A stretch of 64,000 nucleotides of DNA, from assembly GCF_039545135.1 (NCBI RefSeq), contig NZ_BAABRU010000014.1, forward strand, positions 1 to 64,000, read 5' to 3'. The stretch is from Herpetosiphon gulosus (lineage in GTDB: Bacteria; Chloroflexota; Chloroflexia; Chloroflexales; Herpetosiphonaceae). Positions within the stretch are counted from its first letter, which is position 1. Each line of letters begins with the position of its first letter. Positions 1 through 7,336 of this stretch are shown one piece after another. The notes under the pieces are model-generated. The model was not told where the DNA came from. It made no database searches and saw nothing but the letters and a program-made list of their open reading frames with translations. The translations under genes were made by a program, and so were the position numbers.

Positions 1-2
1 TG

Positions 3-137
3 GTGATGCCAGGCGACAACATCCAAATGACGGTGGAGTTGATCGTTCCGGTAGCTATCGAACAAGGCTTGAAGTTTGCGATTCGTGAAGGTGGCCGCAC
101 CGTGGGTGCTGGCATCGTGACCGAAATTATCGCATAA
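3..137 (+). CDS. tuf: Elongation factor Tu, C-terminal end (partial)
   Basis: Last 44 residues of EF-Tu, the GTPase that delivers aminoacyl-tRNA to the ribosome. The reading frame enters from outside the window and ends with TAA at 135-137. The tail reads [13 protein letters not shown], then [13 protein letters not shown], which is the highly conserved end of beta-barrel domain 3 of the family. It is followed by a hairpin and by rpmG, secE and nusG, the classical tuf-proximal arrangement. The GTPase domain is not visible here, so nothing can be said about the rest of the gene. Confidence 0.95.
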   Translation: MMPGDNIQMTVELIVPVAIEQGLKFAIREGGRTVGAGIVTEIIA

Positions 138-155
138 GCTATTGCTTTGAATCAG

Positions 156-194
156 CACAAACGCGATCAGCCACTTGGTCTGATCGCGTTTGTG
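156..194 (+). terminator. Perfect hairpin after tuf
   Basis: A perfect 15-bp stem (156-170 with 180-194) around a 9-nt loop begins 18 nt after the tuf stop. No T-run follows, so it may be a partial terminator, an RNA-processing site or an mRNA-stabilising structure between tuf and rpmG. Confidence 0.6.
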
Positions 195-288
195 CCTCAA
201 CCTGCGTTATCAGCAGGCTACGCATGACGAACGGGGGCAACCCCGCATTATTATGTTTGGCCCTGATTTACATCTACAGAGGGTTCTC

Positions 289-453
289 ATGGCAAAGAAA
301 GAAAACCGCATTGTAATCACCTTGGCTTGTACTGAGTGTGGTGATCGCAATTACACAACGACCAAAAATCGCAAAAACGACACAAATCGTTTAGAATTGA
401 TGAAATACTGCCCTCGTTTGCGCAAACGCACGTTGCACCGCGAAACGAAGTAG
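289..453 (+). CDS. rpmG: 50S ribosomal protein L33
   Basis: A 54-residue L33, a small protein of the large ribosomal subunit. The family signature is plain: [25 protein letters not shown] and the terminal LHRETK. An upstream in-frame start would add 33 residues unlike L33; the ATG at 289 begins with MAKKE and gives the normal family length. Zinc-binding L33 usually has two Cys pairs. Here the first pair (CTEC) is intact but the second reads CPRL, so one of the four ligands is Leu. This suggests a form between the zinc-binding and zinc-free types. Confidence 0.93.
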   Translation: MAKKENRIVITLACTECGDRNYTTTKNRKNDTNRLELMKYCPRLRKRTLHRETK

Positions 454-521
454 TATTAGAATTGCGCACACGCGGTCGCGCCTAGCGCCCCGCAGCATTT
501 CTATTTCATCAGGAGGTTGTG

Positions 522-737
522 GTGGCCGTGGCAACAGAAGAAAAAGAAGATTACAAACCGAATCCAATCGCCCAATTTTTCCGCGATGCGTTTTCGGAAA
601 TGCGTAAGGTCGTTTGGCCAAGCCGCGAGGAAACTCAACGCTTAACGCTGGTCGTTATTGGCATTTCGTTGTTGGTTGGGTCGATTCTAGCAGTCTTCGA
701 CTTGCTATTTGAAACGCTGGTGCGGCTGATCCAATAA
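522..737 (+). CDS. secE: Preprotein translocase subunit SecE
   Basis: A 71-residue single-span SecE, the essential small subunit of the SecYEG channel in the cytoplasmic membrane. The conserved amphipathic helix is visible as FFRDAFSEMRKVVWPSREE, followed by one membrane segment (VVIGISLLVGSILAVFDLLF). A strong AGGAGG lies at 511-516. Three GTG codons follow (519, 522, 528); 522 has the best spacing, and 519 is possible. No canonical start precedes it. It sits between rpmG and nusG as in many bacteria. Confidence 0.92.
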   Translation: MAVATEEKEDYKPNPIAQFFRDAFSEMRKVVWPSREETQRLTLVVIGISLLVGSILAVFDLLFETLVRLIQ

Positions 738-762
738 TTACCCGCCGACTGCGAGGCTCAGA

Positions 763-1329
763 ATGTCTGACAACGAAGAAGAAAAATCCATTACTCCCGA
801 AGGTGTCCATTGGTACGTGATTCATACCTATTCAGGTTATGAAAACAAAGTGATGCAAAATCTACGACATCGGATTGAATCGATGGACATGCGGAATCAA
901 ATTTTCCGTGTGGTCGTGCCAACCGAAGAAGAGATTGAAATCAAAAATGGGCAACGTCGGACTGTTCAAAAAAAGGTGTTTCCTGGCTATGTGCTAGTTC
1001 AAATGGCCATGACTGACGATTCGTGGTATGTGGTGCGTAATACACCAGGTGTCACCTCGTTTGTGGGCATGGGAACCAAGCCATCACCATTGGCCGATGA
1101 AGAAGTACGCTTTATTCTGAAGCAAATGGAAGAAGAAGCACCCAAAGTCAAGGTCAACTACGAAATTGGTCAAACTGTCAAAATTACCGATGGCCCCTTC
1201 ACCGACTTTGAAGGTGTGGTCGATGAGATTGATGAAGAACGTGGGCGCGTGCGCGTGCTTGTCTCGTTCTTTGGCCGTGAAGCTCCAGTTGAGCTTGATT
1301 TCTTACAAGTTATTCGCGTTATAGAATAA
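763..1329 (+). CDS. nusG: Transcription termination/antitermination protein NusG
   Basis: A 188-residue NusG, which binds RNA polymerase and links it to Rho or the ribosome. The N-terminal NGN domain starts with HWYVIHTYSGYENKV, and PGYVLVQM and TPGVTSFVG are typical. The C-terminal KOW domain contains DGPFTDFEGVVDEID followed by RVRVLVSFFGR. The length is normal, with no insertion between domains. It starts 25 nt after secE and lies 35 nt before rplK, consistent with one transcript. Confidence 0.97.
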   Translation: MSDNEEEKSITPEGVHWYVIHTYSGYENKVMQNLRHRIESMDMRNQIFRVVVPTEEEIEIKNGQRRTVQKKVFPGYVLVQMAMTDDSWYVVRNTPGVTSFVGMGTKPSPLADEEVRFILKQMEEEAPKVKVNYEIGQTVKITDGPFTDFEGVVDEIDEERGRVRVLVSFFGREAPVELDFLQVIRVIE

Positions 1330-1364
1330 ACACCCGCGACACCTAGTTCGCGAAGGAGTCCTCT

Positions 1365-1790
1365 GTGGCAAAGAAAGTAACCGCAGTCGTTAAGTTGCAA
1401 TTGCCTGCTGGTAAAGCAACGCCTGCACCACCCGTTGGTCCTGCACTTGGTGCAACTGGTATCAACATTATGGCGTTTTGTAAAGACTACAACGAAAAAA
1501 CGTCAGCTCAAGTTGGTACGATTATTCCAGTTGAAATTACGGTTTATTCAGACCGCTCTTTCACCTACATTCTCAAAACCCCACCTGCTGCCGACTTGTT
1601 GCGCAAGGCTGCTGGTATTCAGCGTGGTAGCGGCAAAACTGGTACCCAAGGTGCTGGCTCAATCACCCGCGCTCAATTACGCCAATTGGCTGAAACCAAA
1701 ATGCCTGATTTGAACGCTAACGATATCGAAGCCGCCGAAAAAATTATTGCTGGTACCGCCCGCTCAATGGGTATCGCGATCAAAGACTAA
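1365..1790 (+). CDS. rplK: 50S ribosomal protein L11
   Basis: A 141-residue L11, which forms the GTPase-associated centre of the 50S subunit with 23S rRNA. The N-terminal domain shows [20 protein letters not shown] and the C-terminal RNA-binding domain ends with TARSMGIAI. Translation starts at GTG 1365, placed 6 nt after AAGGAG at 1353-1358. The gene is normal in length. The distance to rplA (193 nt) is unusually large for an L11-L1 pair. Confidence 0.97.
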   Translation: MAKKVTAVVKLQLPAGKATPAPPVGPALGATGINIMAFCKDYNEKTSAQVGTIIPVEITVYSDRSFTYILKTPPAADLLRKAAGIQRGSGKTGTQGAGSITRAQLRQLAETKMPDLNANDIEAAEKIIAGTARSMGIAIKD

Positions 1791-1803
1791 GTGAAAATAT
1801 GGA

Positions 1804-1932
1804 GGATGAATTATGAAATAGTTTTCATCCTTTGATTTATACATAGTCAGCCGATTAAATTATTGAAACTAAGCTATGAAGTGATGACTGAACGATTTTT
1901 ATCCTTCATCCCTCATCCTTCATCCTTATAGA
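1804..1932 (+). repeat. Hairpin and TCATCCT-type repeat between rplK and rplA
   Basis: The 193-nt gap holds an inverted pair GGATGAA (1804-1810) and TTCATCC (1824-1830), then a run at about 1908-1926 of degenerate 7-nt units of the type TCCTTCA/TCCCTCA. The same run recurs at 31649-31679 before the RluA-fusion gene, so it is a dispersed repeat. It separates two ribosomal genes that are nearly contiguous in most genomes. Confidence 0.6.
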
Positions 1933-1983
1933 TGTTGTGGCAGAAGTTTACACTTCGTAAAGACCACAAGGAGCTAATTGTTC

Positions 1984-2697
1984 ATGGCAAAGCAACACGG
2001 TAAAAAATACCTGGCTGCTGCGGCGAAAGTAGAAGCAGATCGCTTGTACACGCCCGAAGAAGCTGCGGCTTTGGTCAAAGAAACCTCGTTCACCAATTTT
2101 GATGCAACCGTTGAACTCCACGTGCGCTTGGGTATCGATCCTCGCCATGCCGACCAAACGGTACGGAGCACCGCTTCATTGCCCCACGGCACTGGTAAGA
2201 ACGTGCGCGTGTTGGTTTTCGCCCAAGGCGATACCGAAAACATCGCTCGCAATGCTGGCGCTGAAATCGTCGGCGGCGATGAGTTGATCCAACGCATCGA
2301 AAAAGAAAACTTCATCGATTTCGACGTAGCCGTTGCTACTCCCGACATGATGGGTAAGGTCGGTCGCTTGGGCCGGATTCTCGGTCGCCGTGGCTTGATG
2401 CCTAACCCCAAGAGCGGTACGGTTGTGCCTCCTGGCGATTTGCCCCAAGCTATCAAGGCTTTGCAAGGCGGTCGCGTCGAATTCCGCAATGATAAAACTG
2501 GTTTGTTGCACGTTGCCATCGGCAAAATCAGCTTCACCCCCGATCAAATCCGCGAAAACTTGGTAGTATTGTTGGATGCGATCAAGGCTGCTAAGCCAAG
2601 TGGTTCAAAAGGTGTTTACATCAAGAGCCTTACCCTGACTAGCACCATGGGCCCTGGGATTCCGCTCGATGTGAATGTTGCGCAAGCAACTGCCTAA
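1984..2697 (+). CDS. rplA: 50S ribosomal protein L1
   Basis: A 237-residue L1, the mobile L1-stalk protein that also represses its own operon in many bacteria. Recognisable blocks are FTNFDATVELHVRLGIDP, the RNA-binding segment GRILGRRGLMPNPKSGTV and the C-terminal SLTLTSTMGPGIPLD. The ATG at 1984 lies 10 nt after AAGGAG (1968-1973); an in-frame TTG at 1978 would add only two residues. It is followed by a strong terminator, and rplJ/rplL are not next. Confidence 0.96.
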   Translation: MAKQHGKKYLAAAAKVEADRLYTPEEAAALVKETSFTNFDATVELHVRLGIDPRHADQTVRSTASLPHGTGKNVRVLVFAQGDTENIARNAGAEIVGGDELIQRIEKENFIDFDVAVATPDMMGKVGRLGRILGRRGLMPNPKSGTVVPPGDLPQAIKALQGGRVEFRNDKTGLLHVAIGKISFTPDQIRENLVVLLDAIKAAKPSGSKGVYIKSLTLTSTMGPGIPLDVNVAQATA

Positions 2698-2711
2698 TTG
2701 TCACCAACGTC

Positions 2712-2746
2712 AGCGGGAATGGCTACTGCCGTTCCCGCTATTTTTA
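2712..2746 (+). terminator. Rho-independent terminator of the ribosomal gene block
   Basis: A 12-bp stem with one G-U pair (2712-2723 with 2728-2739) and a 4-nt loop is followed by ATTTTTA, a standard intrinsic terminator 15 nt after rplA. Confidence 0.9.
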
Positions 2747-2749
2747 TGT

Positions 2750-3526
2750 TTAGCGCTCAGCTTCGTGAATCAGCAAGCTGCAACAGGTCAAAGCACCCTC
2801 GGCCTTCGTCAACTCGCTGTTATCCAGCAAAATTAATTGATAGCCACGTTGGCGTAAACGTTCAGCAGTTGCTGGATAGGCCTGATCGTAGAGTAAACGC
2901 CCATCGTGTAGCTGCACCACATTCGCTGCAAATTCCTCACGTGGGTCAACGTCGATCACCTGATATTCAGCAAATACCTGCGGATCGACCCACTGCGGAT
3001 TGAGCAGTACAGTGTTGTGATCAACTGCACACACAGCAGTTTTAAGATGCAAGCATTGGCCTAATTCAACTCCTTGGACGCGATAGCCAAAAGCCTTGGT
3101 TAATACCTGCACCTGCTCAACCGCCGCTAGATTGCTGCGGCTCGAAAGCCCAATCCAGATTGTTTTGCCTAAAACCACCACATCGCCGCCATCGAGGGTT
3201 GCTGGTTCGCTTAGCCAAACTAGTTGGCGGTAGTTTTGTAATACGCCAGCCATGGCTGCCAACTCGGGGCGACGTGATTCAGCGCCAGGTCGCGTGATGA
3301 TCGCCAACTCTGGTAAGACCAAGGCCGTATCTTCCACAAACACTGAATCAGCCAAATCTTCGGCTACGGCCAGTTCGACGACCTGATAGCCATTCGCTGC
3401 TAGCGTGGTGCAATAGCTGGCATGTTGGCTCTGGGCGCGGCTAAAATCAATTGGCTGACGTTCAAGATGGGTCAATTCACACTGTTGAATCGCCGGACTA
3501 ACCGGACGCACAATTGCGGTTGGCAT
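2750..3526 (-). CDS. ddaH: Dimethylargininase-type amidinohydrolase
   Basis: A 258-residue protein of the DDAH/arginine deiminase beta/alpha-propeller superfamily, which hydrolyses guanidino compounds such as methylated arginines through a catalytic Cys. Visible motifs are SVFVEDTAL, the substrate-loop TLDGGDVV, the His-containing CLHLKTAV and the C-terminal EGALTCCSLL carrying the nucleophilic Cys. The length matches bacterial dimethylargininase. The ATG at 3526 has AAGGAGG about 12 nt upstream, rather far. It converges on rplA, and its last bases come just after the rplA terminator. Substrate is inferred from family; other guanidino substrates are possible. Confidence 0.85.
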   Translation of the reverse strand: MPTAIVRPVSPAIQQCELTHLERQPIDFSRAQSQHASYCTTLAANGYQVVELAVAEDLADSVFVEDTALVLPELAIITRPGAESRRPELAAMAGVLQNYRQLVWLSEPATLDGGDVVVLGKTIWIGLSSRSNLAAVEQVQVLTKAFGYRVQGVELGQCLHLKTAVCAVDHNTVLLNPQWVDPQVFAEYQVIDVDPREEFAANVVQLHDGRLLYDQAYPATAERLRQRGYQLILLDNSELTKAEGALTCCSLLIHEAER

Positions 3527-3603
3527 AAAAATTGCTATCCTCCTTGGCTACTTCTAAAGATCCACGTATGTACCACAGGCAGTCGTTCTACGATGGTTTA
3601 CCG

Positions 3604-3609
3604 TATAAT
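3604..3609 (+). promoter_or_regulatory. TATAAT -10-like element upstream of rpoN
   Basis: A perfect TATAAT lies 69 nt before the rpoN start, in the divergent spacer between ddaH and rpoN. No convincing -35 hexamer is seen at the usual distance. Confidence 0.4.
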
Positions 3610-3677
3610 AACAATAGCATTCGCATGTTTGCCAGCACCACGTGTTGGCCAAGCACCAACCTAGGAGGGGTTGCGCC

Positions 3678-5063
3678 ATGGAATTTCGAATGGGTATGTC
3701 GCCGGAGGCGCTAGCACAACAAGCCATGTCAACCAAAGCCTCGCCCGCTTTGATTGCACTTAACAATATGCTGGTGCTTTCAACCCACGAATTGCAACAA
3801 TTGATCCAACAAGAGCTTGAGGAGAATCCCGCTTTAGAGAATGTTGACCTAGAGCCAGATGAAACTTGCTCGCGTTGTGGCCGCCCCTTGATTGAGATGC
3901 TCTGTTTATACTGCGTTCACGAAGATCAGCGCTTGGCCGAGGCTGAACGTGGCGATTATACCGCTGCTGGCGAAGACGATGAATTTGATCCTTTAATGAT
4001 GGTGGCAACTCCTGCCCAACTCAGTGAGGTGTTGCTACGCGATTTACGCGCTTCGTTGCCTGAGCAAGATTATTTTATCGCTGAATATTTGGTTGGCTGT
4101 TTGGATGACCAAGGTTTTCTTGATGCCAATACTGCCGATATTGCTGCAACCCTGACGATCGACGAAGAACGGGTGATTGTAGTGTTGCTCAAATTGCAAG
4201 ATATTGCCCCAGTTGGAGTTGGGGCGCGTGATGTGCAAGAATGTTTGTTGTTGCAGTTGCGCCGTTTAGCTGAAGAAGATGTACATCATCCCTATGTTGA
4301 ACGGGTAATCACCGAATTTTGGAATGATTTGGCGGAGCATCGTTATGGGGCAATTGCCCAAGCATTAAACGCCGAATACGATGATGTGGTTGGAGTGCGC
4401 GAGTTTATTCGTGAACATTTGCGCCCCTATCCGTTAGCGCTTAGTGGCGAAGGTTCAGCCCGCACCAACTATATTATGCCCGATGTGATTATTCGTGAGA
4501 ACGAAGGCAAGCTCGAAGCTGAAGTGCTGATGTCGGATCGCAGCTTTTTGCGGATTAATCCGCTATATCAATCGTTAGTCAAACGAGGCCGCGAAGCTGA
4601 AGCGGAAATGTCTTCCGAAGATCGCGATCATCTTAGTCAATATGTAGCACGTGCTCAAATGTTCCTGACCAACATTCGCCAACGCCGCGAAACCATCCGC
4701 CGGATTAGTGAGTTTTTGATTGAAACCCAAGAAGATTTCTTGCGCCAAGGCGTGCGTTTCCTGCGGCCAATGACTCGTGCCGAGGTTGCTGATGGCATTG
4801 GGGTGCACGAATCAACTGTGAGCCGTGCGACCGCCAACAAATATGTCCAATTGCCCAATCGCTCGGTGATTCCGTTCAGCCATTTCTTCACGGCCTCGTT
4901 GAATGTCAAGGATGTGCTGTTAGAATTGGTGCAAAATGAAGTGCGTCCGCTCACCGACCAAGAGTTGGTTGAATTGTTGGCTGAACGTGGCTTTGATGTA
5001 GCGCGGCGCACGATTGCCAAATATCGTAATCAATTGAATATTTTGCCCTCAACCTTGCGCTAA
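3678..5063 (+). CDS. rpoN: RNA polymerase sigma-54 factor with a four-cysteine insert
   Basis: A 461-residue sigma-54, the alternative sigma factor that recognises -24/-12 promoters and needs AAA+ activators. The activator-interacting region I is at residues 1-50 (QAMSTKASPALIALNNMLVL, then LIQQELEENPALE). The core-binding domain follows, and near the C-terminus are a helix-turn-helix and the RpoN box ARRTIAKYRNQLNILPS. ATG 3678 is preceded by AGGAGGGG at 3663-3670; an earlier ATG (3642) lacks such a site. Right after region I, about residues 62-79, lies CSRCGRPLIEMLCLYC, a CxxC-CxxC pair resembling a zinc ribbon, not usual in sigma-54. No AAA+ activator is encoded in this window. Confidence 0.93.
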   Translation: MEFRMGMSPEALAQQAMSTKASPALIALNNMLVLSTHELQQLIQQELEENPALENVDLEPDETCSRCGRPLIEMLCLYCVHEDQRLAEAERGDYTAAGEDDEFDPLMMVATPAQLSEVLLRDLRASLPEQDYFIAEYLVGCLDDQGFLDANTADIAATLTIDEERVIVVLLKLQDIAPVGVGARDVQECLLLQLRRLAEEDVHHPYVERVITEFWNDLAEHRYGAIAQALNAEYDDVVGVREFIREHLRPYPLALSGEGSARTNYIMPDVIIRENEGKLEAEVLMSDRSFLRINPLYQSLVKRGREAEAEMSSEDRDHLSQYVARAQMFLTNIRQRRETIRRISEFLIETQEDFLRQGVRFLRPMTRAEVADGIGVHESTVSRATANKYVQLPNRSVIPFSHFFTASLNVKDVLLELVQNEVRPLTDQELVELLAERGFDVARRTIAKYRNQLNILPSTLR

Positions 5064-5089
5064 GCAGGGGTTCAGGGAAAGGCTGTGTG

Positions 5090-5380
5090 ATGCAACGTTG
5101 GCGACATTGGCTCGAATGGTTGGTGCTCGGCGGATTAAGTGTATTAATTGCCCGTTTGATGTTGCGGTTGTTCGCGGCCAACCCTGAACAGCCGTTTACC
5201 CAAATTGTGCTGTGGTTGAGCCAAGGCTTAGTTTGGCCGTTGGCATGGCTTGATCAAGCGCAACCAACGACAGGTGTGCGTTTCGAGCGTGGCACGTTCT
5301 TGCTTATTATGCTTGGACTGATCGGGATGGGCATTTGGCAGTTGCGCCAAGCACGGAGAACTAACCATGGAATGGAGTAG
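5090..5380 (+). CDS. Small membrane protein, YggT-like
   Basis: A 96-residue protein with two hydrophobic segments (WLVLGGLSVLIARLMLRLF and GTFLLIMLGLIGMGIW). The stretch RLFAANPEQPFTQIVLWLSQ followed by PLAWLD resembles YggT-family membrane proteins (RLL.ANP..PF), whose role is poorly known. The start is ATG 5090 after AGGGAAAGG; an adjacent GTG at 5087 is possible. The 3' end overlaps the next gene by 14 nt, so the two are probably co-translated. It starts 27 nt after rpoN and may share its transcript. Confidence 0.6.
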   Translation: MQRWRHWLEWLVLGGLSVLIARLMLRLFAANPEQPFTQIVLWLSQGLVWPLAWLDQAQPTTGVRFERGTFLLIMLGLIGMGIWQLRQARRTNHGME

Positions 5381-5747
5381 CTTCTTTCGGATTGTCGGTT
5401 GGACGATCGCCATTGCTGGTGGCTTGGGCTTGGCGGGCCTAGCCTTGATTTGGTATCGACTTAAAAGCCTGAATGTGCCTGATGGCGCTTCCTATCGCGA
5501 AACGATGCTGCGTGTGCCGCTCAGTTTGGTGATTGTGCTTGATCTGCTGGATTTGGCGTTTGATGTGTTTGCTGCGCCAATTTCGTGGATTGTGCTGAGC
5601 CATTTCAATTTGCAAGGCTTACGCCGCGTGAGCGTGGTCGAGGCTTTGATTCCAGGCACGCAGGTTATTCCGTGGATGACCGTGAGTTGGTTTGCGGTAC
5701 GGCTGTTTGATCGCTATGCCCAACCAGATGAAAGTGTTGAGCCATGA
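5367..5747 (+). CDS. Small membrane protein of unknown function
   Basis: A 126-residue protein, not recognised. The N-terminus carries one strong membrane segment (IVGWTIAIAGGLGLAGLALIWY), and two further hydrophobic stretches follow (VPLSLVIVLDLLDLAFDVF and VIPWMTVSWFAVRLF). It overlaps the YggT-like gene before it by 14 nt and the lipid kinase after it by 4 nt (ATGA), so the three form a tightly coupled group. Context suggests a membrane or lipid role, but nothing shows it directly. Confidence 0.7.
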   Translation: MEWSSFFRIVGWTIAIAGGLGLAGLALIWYRLKSLNVPDGASYRETMLRVPLSLVIVLDLLDLAFDVFAAPISWIVLSHFNLQGLRRVSVVEALIPGTQVIPWMTVSWFAVRLFDRYAQPDESVEP

Positions 5748-6709
5748 GCAATGAGGCCACTTTGAAGATTAGCCTAATTATAAATCCGGCTTCGGGTACG
5801 TCTGAGCAAGGTGCTTTGCTACTCGAAACGCTCGCCCCAATGAGCGGCGTGACCATCTTAACGACCGATGCTGCTGGTGAGGGCGAACGTTTGGCGCGGC
5901 AAGCAGTCGCTGAGGGGGCAGAATTAGTCGTGGCGGCTGGCGGTGATGGCACGATCAACGAGGTTGTCAAAGGCTTACTCGAAGCCGAACGGCGGGTGCC
6001 ATTGGGCATCATTCCGCTGGGCACTGGCAACGATTTGGCGCGTACTTTGGCCTTGCCAACCGATCCATTAGAAGCATGGAAATTGATTTTGGTTGGCGAA
6101 CGGCGCAAGCTTGACGTAATCGAGATTCGCACACCTCGCGAATTGCATTATGCCTTGAATGTATCGGCGGGCGGCTTTAGCGGCCAACTCAACGAAGCCA
6201 TGTCGAGTGAAGTTAAATCGGCATGGGGGCCGTTGGCTTATTTGCGAGGAGCCTTGGGTGTTTTGCCCGATTTGACTAGCTATCGCACCACGATTCAATA
6301 CGATGATCAAGCGCCTGAGCAAGTTGATGCGCTGAATATTATTATTGCCAATGGCCGAACCGCTGCGGCTGGGGTGCAAGTTGCTCCATTCGCCAACCCC
6401 GAAGATGGCTTGCTCGATGTGGTGATTGTGCATTATGGCTCAATTATGCAATTGGCGGGAGCGGCGGCACGCTTATTGGTCAATGGTAATTATCTGAATA
6501 GCGAGTTGGTTGAGTTGCGGCGGGCCAAAAAAGTGCAAGTTATCTCCGATCCCGAAATTTGGTTCAACGCCGATGGCGAATTAATTACCAACGAGCCGAT
6601 TGTATTCGAGGCACTGCCGCAAGCCTTGGAAGTGGTGGTGGGTGCTGAGTATCAAGCAGTAATTGAGGATTCAGGGGCGAGGAGTCAGGGGTCAGGGATT
6701 AGCGATTAG
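5744..6709 (+). CDS. Diacylglycerol kinase-type lipid kinase
   Basis: A 321-residue member of the DagK/YegS/BmrU family, which phosphorylates diacylglycerol or related lipids at the inner membrane face. The signature is complete: INPASG near the N-terminus, VAAGGDGTINEVVKGL and LGIIPLGTGNDLART. The second beta-rich domain contains NIIIANGR and a conserved DGLLDVV. It starts with ATGA overlapping the previous gene. The last 14 residues (EDSGARSQGSGISD) are low in complexity and are encoded by a copy of the dispersed repeat with GGATTCAGGGG and GGGGTCAGGG that elsewhere is intergenic, so the natural stop has probably been lost or displaced. Confidence 0.9.
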   Translation: MSNEATLKISLIINPASGTSEQGALLLETLAPMSGVTILTTDAAGEGERLARQAVAEGAELVVAAGGDGTINEVVKGLLEAERRVPLGIIPLGTGNDLARTLALPTDPLEAWKLILVGERRKLDVIEIRTPRELHYALNVSAGGFSGQLNEAMSSEVKSAWGPLAYLRGALGVLPDLTSYRTTIQYDDQAPEQVDALNIIIANGRTAAAGVQVAPFANPEDGLLDVVIVHYGSIMQLAGAAARLLVNGNYLNSELVELRRAKKVQVISDPEIWFNADGELITNEPIVFEALPQALEVVVGAEYQAVIEDSGARSQGSGISD

Positions 6710-6730
6710 GGTTGCTAAGATATTCCTGAA
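6673..6730. repeat. Dispersed CCCTGA/CCCTAGCCCC repeat (R2), inside and after the lipid kinase gene
   Basis: A G-rich stretch (6673-6707) containing GGGGTCAGGG is followed by the complementary-type CCTGAACCCTAGCCCCTAG (6725-6743). The same motif family is seen at 20538-20565, 22047-22078, 22328-22412, 31508-31545, 46327-46425 and 60004-60118. Here the first arm forms the 3' end of a coding sequence. Confidence 0.65.
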
Positions 6731-6744
6731 CCCTAGCCCCTAGT

Positions 6745-6866
6745 TGTAATGGTTTATCGCGTTAACAACGGCCAGCATGCCCTCACCCCCTGACCCCCTC
6801 TCCCGCACGCCGTGGGCGAGGGGCTGGGGGTGAGGGAACGAGCACTGGTTGCCAACCCAATGAACC
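6745..6866. mobile_element. MITE-like element, copy A (right end truncated)
   Basis: The left end begins TGTAATGGTTTATCGCG and continues GTTAACAAC (6745-6769). The right end GTTGCCAACCCAATGAACC (6848-6866) lacks the terminal ATTACA. The centre has the family's inverted CCCTCACCCC and GGGGGTGAGGG arms. It carries no open reading frame and is shorter than the full copies at 22154 and 28962. Confidence 0.65.
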
Positions 6867-6908
6867 CTAGCCCCTAGTCGCTGGCCCCTCGATAAAAGGA
6901 GTCTTACT

Positions 6909-7211
6909 ATGAGTGACGATTTACGTGATGAACTGCGCGAGTTAGCAGGTTATCGCAATGAAGAAAGTGATATTTTGGGTGTTTTCAATGCTGATGAAAT
7001 TGAACAAACCCAAGATTTTACCGTGACCGATATTGAACAAGGCGAAACCGAAGCTTACGCCGATTTGAGCGAACCCTTCGAGTCGCTTGATGAATTAACC
7101 AGCGAAAACCTACGCGAAGGCGAAACCGACGATGTGATGGAGGCAATCCAAGAAGGTCTAAGTTATGTGCCACCAATCGACGACCCTTTAAATTTTGATG
7201 CTGCGGAGTAG
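6909..7211 (+). CDS. Small, very acidic protein of unknown function
   Basis: A 100-residue protein, not recognised. It is strongly acidic, with Asp and Glu throughout and few basic residues after position 20. It has no membrane segment, Cys or signal peptide. AAGGAG at 6896-6901 is well placed for ATG 6909, which supports translation. It stands alone between the MITE-like element and a hairpin. It could be a soluble binding or regulatory protein, but nothing visible indicates a partner. Confidence 0.65.
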   Translation: MSDDLRDELRELAGYRNEESDILGVFNADEIEQTQDFTVTDIEQGETEAYADLSEPFESLDELTSENLREGETDDVMEAIQEGLSYVPPIDDPLNFDAAE

Positions 7212-7217
7212 GAACGA

Positions 7218-7269
7218 GGCTATGGGCTTATGACATCCTAAATCAGTTTGTGATGTGAGGCTCATAGCC
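7218..7269. terminator. Imperfect long hairpin between convergent genes
   Basis: GGCTATG (7218-7224) pairs with CATAGCC (7263-7269), and the stem extends imperfectly inward (GACATC with GATGTG). It lies between the convergent acidic-protein and flavoprotein genes. There is no T-run, so its terminator function is inferred from location. Confidence 0.45.
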
Positions 7270-7336
7270 ATTATTCCTCTGTGCTTCTACATTACTGGCG
7301 GATGCCTGATTTCTAACAACTAATCCCAATCCCTCC

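Noticed and set aside
5290-5304. TGGCACG...TTGCT, a sigma-54 promoter-like string
   Set aside because: The GG-GC spacing is one base short of the required distance, and it lies inside the YggT-like coding sequence. No other good sigma-54 promoter was seen in the window.
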